Origin: Halorubrum tebenquichense DSM 14210
GTDB taxonomy: Archaea; Halobacteriota; Halobacteria; Halobacteriales; Haloferacaceae
DNA length: 64,000 bases
Direction of reading: 5' to 3'
NCBI RefSeq assembly: GCF_000337415.1
Contig: NZ_AOJD01000045.1
Location: 1-64,000 of the forward strand
Positions within the stretch are counted from its first letter, which is position 1; each line of letters begins with the position of its first letter. The notes under the pieces were generated by a model. It did not search any database. It was given only the letters and a program-made list of their open reading frames with translations, and was not told the DNA's origin. Shown one piece after another: positions 60,366-64,000 of the stretch. The translations under genes and the position numbers were made by a program.

Positions 60366-61130
60366 TCACGCTTCGCGGCCGGACTCCGCCGGATCCGGTG
60401 GACGACGAACCGCGACCGCGTCGACGTCGTTCGCGTCGGGCGGAGCCGAGCTGTCGTCGGTCGCGTTCCCTGCCGGAGCCGACTCGGCCGTCTCCGTCTC
60501 GTCAGCCGGTGCGCTCGACTGATCTCTCGTCGGCTCAGCCGGTGTCGAGGCGTTCTCGTCAGCCGACGGCTGCGAGACGTTTCCGTCTGCCGGCTCAGTC
60601 GGTGTCAAGGTGTTCTCGTCAGTCGGCTCCGCCGCAGCCGAGGAGTTACTCTCCGTCGGCTCAGTCGGTACCGAGGTGTTCCCGTCTGCCGGCTCGGTCG
60701 GGACCGAAGCGTTCCCGTCCATCGGCCCAGTCGGCGTCGAGGTGTTCTCGTCTGCCGGCTCGGTCGGGACCGAAGCGTTCCCGCCAGTCGGTGGCACCGG
60801 GGCGTTCCCGTCCGTCGGTGGCATCGAGGTGTTCTCGTCCGCCGGATCTGGTGGCACCGAGGTGTTCTCGTCCGTCTCCGTGCCGTTCGCCGCTGGCGGC
60901 GTCACGTTTTCTCCCTCGGTGGCCGTCCCGTTCTCGACGGGGACGGTCGCCACGGCGAACCCGCTCCCGCTCGACTCGTTGATTTCGCGCAGTTCCCCAG
61001 GCGTCTCGAACGTCGTCGTCACGTTGGCGCTCGCCGTGAGGAGCGCGACCGTGGCTCCGCCGGCGAACGCGACGCTCCACACCAACACGGCAAGCGCGAC
61101 GAGCGCGACGAACCCGCGGTTCGCGGTCAT
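60366..61130 (-). CDS. Membrane-anchored Asn-Ser/Thr and Pro-rich surface protein
   Basis: A 254-aa protein. An N-terminal hydrophobic anchor or signal (about 5-32) precedes a low-complexity remainder built from units such as PADENTS, DGNASVP and PTEPADGN. More than ten N-x-S/T sequons are present, so it would be heavily N-glycosylated. The C-terminal 40 residues are charged. It starts within the stop of the signal peptidase gene (TGATG), so it is made with it. A cell-surface stalk or wall-spanning part for the neighbouring cargo proteins is the likely role, by inference only. Confidence 0.75.
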   Translation of the reverse strand: MTANRGFVALVALAVLVWSVAFAGGATVALLTASANVTTTFETPGELREINESSGSGFAVATVPVENGTATEGENVTPPAANGTETDENTSVPPDPADENTSMPPTDGNAPVPPTGGNASVPTEPADENTSTPTGPMDGNASVPTEPADGNTSVPTEPTESNSSAAAEPTDENTLTPTEPADGNVSQPSADENASTPAEPTRDQSSAPADETETAESAPAGNATDDSSAPPDANDVDAVAVRRPPDPAESGREA

Positions 61131-62197
61131 CAGTCCACCTCCCCGGCGGCATCGGGACGCACGGGCGGCGTCGACGCCGATGCCGAGTCCTTCGGGGCCG
61201 CGCGCTCCGCGTCCGCGGCGACGGCCTCCCCGTCTGCCTCATTGGTCTCCTCGGCCTCCGCGCCGGCGTCGTCCGCCTCGGTGTCTGTCTGCTTGGCCTC
61301 TGCGCCGCCCGCCGCGCCCCCGCCGTGGGCGGCGGGCGAGTCCGCTGATTCGCCCGCCGGAGCCGCCGTCGGGTCGGCCCGGTTGAGCACGCCGCTCGCC
61401 GGCACCCACGTCGCGAGCGCGCCGAACAAGAGCGTCGCGGCCGCGACCGCGGCCGCGATCGCGACGGCGCTCCGCAGCTCGAACGCGACGTACGCCGTGT
61501 ACGGCGCGACCACGGCGAGCACCGCCGCCGCCCCGCCGACCGCGTCGACCGGGACGCCACCGGAGCCGCTCGCGGCGGTGCCGACGGGAACCGGATCCGC
61601 ATCGACCGCTGCGACCCCCGCTGCTGTGCCGGCCTCGCCGCCGGCCGAGCCGGCCGTCGTCGAGGGGCGTTCCTCGGGCTCGTCGCGATCGCGGACGATC
61701 GACCAGACCTCGGTGGCCGCGAGCAGTCCGAAGGGGAGCAGGACGAGCGCGACGAACCCCGCGTCCGTGCCAGCGAACTGGATCACGTACCCGATGTACG
61801 GGATCGTCAGCGCCACGACGCCGACGAGGTTCCCGGCCAGGACGAGCCCCGGATCCGGCCCCTCGTTGGCGTCGCCCATCGTCTCGAACGCGAGGACGCC
61901 CCCCTCGTCGACCACGTCGATCACGCGGTGGGTCACCGGCACGTCGCTGGTGCCCCGCACGAACGTGATCACGTCTCCCTCCGCGATCGCCGTCGGATCG
62001 CGATCGGCGACGATCACGACGTCGCCCGGCGCGATGGCGGGCGTCATGCTCGCCGTAAGCACGACGAAGCTCTCGTCGGCACCGACGATCTCGGGGGCCG
62101 CGAACACCGCGAACGGCGCGATGAGCGCGATCAGCAGGACGATCCCGAGTACGTTCGCCGCGCGCTTCGTCCGTGGTGCTGTGAGTGGGTTTGTCAT
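61130..62197 (-). CDS. SipW-type signal peptidase I
   Basis: A 355-aa membrane protease. One N-terminal helix (about 15-35) precedes the catalytic domain with the nucleophile Ser50 in VVLTASMTPAIAPGDVV and His90 in DVPVTHRVIDVV, the Ser-His dyad of archaeal/ER and SipW enzymes in place of Ser-Lys. GDAN (about 108-111) supplies the usual Asp. Another helix pair follows (about 125-165), then a C-terminal region with more hydrophobic segments and an acidic tail rich in Ala/Glu. Its place between two SipW-type cargo genes and a sequon-rich surface gene, all overlapping, indicates a dedicated processing enzyme for this locus. Confidence 0.88.
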   Translation of the reverse strand: MTNPLTAPRTKRAANVLGIVLLIALIAPFAVFAAPEIVGADESFVVLTASMTPAIAPGDVVIVADRDPTAIAEGDVITFVRGTSDVPVTHRVIDVVDEGGVLAFETMGDANEGPDPGLVLAGNLVGVVALTIPYIGYVIQFAGTDAGFVALVLLPFGLLAATEVWSIVRDRDEPEERPSTTAGSAGGEAGTAAGVAAVDADPVPVGTAASGSGGVPVDAVGGAAAVLAVVAPYTAYVAFELRSAVAIAAAVAAATLLFGALATWVPASGVLNRADPTAAPAGESADSPAAHGGGAAGGAEAKQTDTEADDAGAEAEETNEADGEAVAADAERAAPKDSASASTPPVRPDAAGEVD

Positions 62198-63339
62198 CAG
62201 TTCCCCTTCGTACTGCCGTTTTCGGGCTTTTCGTCGCCGTTTTCGGGCTTTTCGTCGCCGTTTTCCTCAGCCGTGTCGCCGTCGACGCTTTCATGATCGC
62301 TGGCGTCCCCGGAACGCTCGTCACTCAGCCGGTCTTCGCCGGCACAGACGAAAACGACGATATGGCTGATCCCGTATCGCTGGCCCTTGTCCGGATTCTG
62401 CGGTGCGAACAGGACCTCGCCAGTCTCCGTGACTGGCGGGTCGAGCTCGTGGCGTTCTGTTCCCTGCCCGCCCTTGATCTCGACCGCACACACGGCCGGT
62501 CCGGCGGTCCCGTCGGGGCCGCGGAGGGCGAATGCGACGCCGACGGCCTCGCCGTCGTCCTTCGTCTCGACCTCGGTGATCTCGATCTCGTACGATCCCG
62601 CGCCCGCAAGCCGGAGCGCGTCGCCCACCGCGAGCGCCGCCTCGATGTCGTCCGCCTTCCCGAGTTCGAGGCACGCTGGGCACTCTTCGGCGAACTCCTC
62701 GCAGACGACCTCCGCAAAGGGGTTCGACCCCGGCGCGTTCGCCTGCCCTTCCGAGACGTGGCGACACTGCTCGGCGTACAGCCGGAACGTCAGGTCGGTC
62801 GCCTCCCCGCCCACGTCCGGCGAGCCAGCCGGCAGGTACGGGGCCACTTCGACGACGATCGGACCCTCGTCGGGATCGAGGCAGCCGTCGTCGATTCGAA
62901 TCCCGGTCGCGAGGTCGCGCTCGACCGCGGCGAGGGGACGGTAGCCGCCCGTCACCGACTCGCCGTTGACGACGACCTCGACCTCGAGGGCGTCCCCGAG
63001 CCGGTCGCCGCCCGGACAGCGAGTCGCGAGCCACACCCGCACGGGGTTCGCGGACGCGCCCACCTCGAACGTCTCGGGCCGGGGTCGCTCGTCGAACGTC
63101 GTGCGGTCGACCCGGAACGGCCCGACGGCGACGGTCCCGCTCGTGGGCTCGCCGTCCACCGTCAGCCCGACCTCGCCAGCGCCGAAGGCGTTTCCCGTGA
63201 ACGCCTCCCGGTTCGAGAGGTACGCGCCCGTGCCGAGGCCGCTCGCCGTCCCGATGACGCCGACGCCGCCGATCCCGGCGAGCAGGCGGCGGCGACTCAG
63301 TCCGCTCGGGCGTCCTCCGGCGTCGTCTCCAGGAGTCAT
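62197..63339 (-). CDS. SipW-type secreted protein with Cys-rich domain (putative TasA/camelysin-like cargo)
   Basis: A 380-aa exported protein. The signal LSRRRLLAGIGGVGVIGTAS continues as GLGTGAYLSNREAFTGNAFGAGEVGLTVDG, the pattern of SipW-processed proteins (GIGxxGxxGTASGLGTGAYL). A beta-rich domain follows with PVRVWLATRCPGG. Cys residues recur (TRCPG, DGCLD, AEQCRH, VVCEEFAEECPACLELG). The tail holds two GDEKPEN units, coded by a 21-base tandem repeat at 62216-62257. It overlaps both neighbours (ATGA and TGATGA). Family knowledge: such cargo can form extracellular fibres, as TasA does; that is inference here. Confidence 0.8.
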   Translation of the reverse strand: MTPGDDAGGRPSGLSRRRLLAGIGGVGVIGTASGLGTGAYLSNREAFTGNAFGAGEVGLTVDGEPTSGTVAVGPFRVDRTTFDERPRPETFEVGASANPVRVWLATRCPGGDRLGDALEVEVVVNGESVTGGYRPLAAVERDLATGIRIDDGCLDPDEGPIVVEVAPYLPAGSPDVGGEATDLTFRLYAEQCRHVSEGQANAPGSNPFAEVVCEEFAEECPACLELGKADDIEAALAVGDALRLAGAGSYEIEITEVETKDDGEAVGVAFALRGPDGTAGPAVCAVEIKGGQGTERHELDPPVTETGEVLFAPQNPDKGQRYGISHIVVFVCAGEDRLSDERSGDASDHESVDGDTAEENGDEKPENGDEKPENGSTKGN

Positions 63340-64000
63340 GCGCTCCCTCCGGCGGTGTCGCTCGCCGCGCTCATGTCGAACGGGTTCCCCTCTGCGGTAC
63401 AGTCGTCGGCGGCGAACTCGACGTCGAAGTCGACGGCACCGCCCCGCCCGGCGTTGCCGCCCTCGGCGTCGAACTCCCACGCGAAAGTCAGGCAGCGGCG
63501 CTCGTCGGTCGTGAGACAGCCGTTACCGAGCAAGCTCGGGTGGAGTTCGATCCCCGCCGCCAGCGGGTCGCCGCTCAGCTCCGCGAGCGTCCCGGCGGCG
63601 ATCAGCTCGCCGTAGCCGGCGAAGTCGCTCTCGGCCCCCGCGCACGCCCCGACCCCGAGGAGGCCGGTATCGTACCGGACCCCCAGTCGGATGCGCTCGG
63701 CGAGCGCGCGGCTCGCGGCGTCGTCGTCGAACTCGGGGGCGACCCGGAGCCACACCCGCACGCCGTTCGGCGCGGTGTCAGCCGGATCGTCGAGTCGGAG
63801 CCCGACGCTCGCGGTCCCCTCGTCGCCCGGCAGCGCGTTGTCCGTGTCGACGAGCCGTCCCCCCGCCGCCTCGACGTCGGTCTCGGCGTCGGTCGGGCTC
63901 GACCCGACGGCCGCGCCGTTCTCCGTACGCCGCCAGCCGACGAGCAGGTTCCACGGCCCGTCGGACTGCGCGTACGTGTACTCCGGATAGTCGTCCCAGC
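63336..64000 (-). CDS. SipW-cargo-like secreted protein, C-terminal part
   Basis: The gene continues beyond the right edge; 221 codons are visible without a stop. The visible part resembles the cargo protein downstream: a TASVGLRLDDPADTAPNGVRVWLRV stretch in the same style as its neighbour's VRVWLATR (read here as SVGLRLDDPA and NGVRVWLRVAP), a CLTTDERRCLTFAWEFDAEGG region and a final VDFDVEFAADDC. A trimmed start inside the window (GTG at 63759-63761) is possible but would cut the domain. It overlaps the next gene by ATGA, so it heads or continues the SipW operon. Confidence 0.75.
   Translation of the reverse strand, partial: WDDYPEYTYAQSDGPWNLLVGWRRTENGAAVGSSPTDAETDVEAAGGRLVDTDNALPGDEGTASVGLRLDDPADTAPNGVRVWLRVAPEFDDDAASRALAERIRLGVRYDTGLLGVGACAGAESDFAGYGELIAAGTLAELSGDPLAAGIELHPSLLGNGCLTTDERRCLTFAWEFDAEGGNAGRGGAVDFDVEFAADDCTAEGNPFDMSAASDTAGGSA

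Overview
This window is chromosomal DNA of a halophilic archaeon, most likely Halorubrum or a close relative. Coding DNA is about 70% G+C, the proteins are strongly acidic, and the genes are haloarchaeal: TFB, archaeal L10e, FAU-1, archaeal dihydroneopterin aldolase, NucS, DUF5611/DUF7093-like proteins and Tat lipoboxes. Several promoters look leaderless, with a TATA box about 25-30 bases before the ATG. The genus is inferred from gene content only.

Layout. 1-4643: a PrkA kinase pair feeding into a DUF444 gene at the window edge. 4644-5982: an AT-rich spacer with a long direct repeat, a hairpin element and a gene scrap. 5983-10162: DUF1028 hydrolase, endonuclease/phosphatase-like protein, PUA protein, membrane ferredoxin and NifU-domain protein. 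10219-16213: a 1320-aa secreted GH97 alpha-glucosidase-like enzyme, then FAU-1 with a small partner. 16810-25324: PrsW protease, ROK glucokinase, UspA, zinc-ribbon proteins, ferredoxin, cold-shock protein and a kinase-like/HAD pair. 25325-29464: an accessory stretch between tRNA-Phe and tRNA-Pro, with tRNA-Phe 3'-end scars, carbonic anhydrase, a C5 cytosine methyltransferase, an AT-rich three-module PD-(D/E)XK nuclease and a small divergent gene. 29512-39216: helicase, L10e, NucS, AhcY, a secreted Ig-repeat protein, an amidohydrolase and MptD. 39272-45563: a five-gene peptide ABC transporter. 45779-54397: GTPBP-like GTPase, a CARF-like regulator, TFB, a ParA-like ATPase, HIT and several haloarchaeal conserved proteins. 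54488-60113: a lipoprotein that looks like a circularly permuted SBP_bac_5 coupled to a PAP2 protein, then DsbA-like, ThiD and a ZIP transporter. 60205-64000: a translationally coupled SipW-type signal peptidase operon with two putative cargo proteins.

Three things stand out. First, four intergenic copies (7670, 16313, 36406, 58977) of an element of about 270-345 bases share conserved boxes and multi-hairpin folds whose stems change by compensatory substitutions. They look like a structured RNA or a hairpin-rich mobile element. Second, the nuclease next to the methyltransferase carries one apparently active PD-(D/E)XK module followed by two degenerate copies. Third, the SBP_bac_5-like lipoprotein has its two segments in reversed order.

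Working links. The ABC transporter genes and the SipW cluster overlap or nearly abut and are read as operons. AhcY and the amidohydrolase both could act on S-adenosylhomocysteine-type products. ThiD, MptD and NifU/ferredoxins serve cofactor and Fe-S metabolism.
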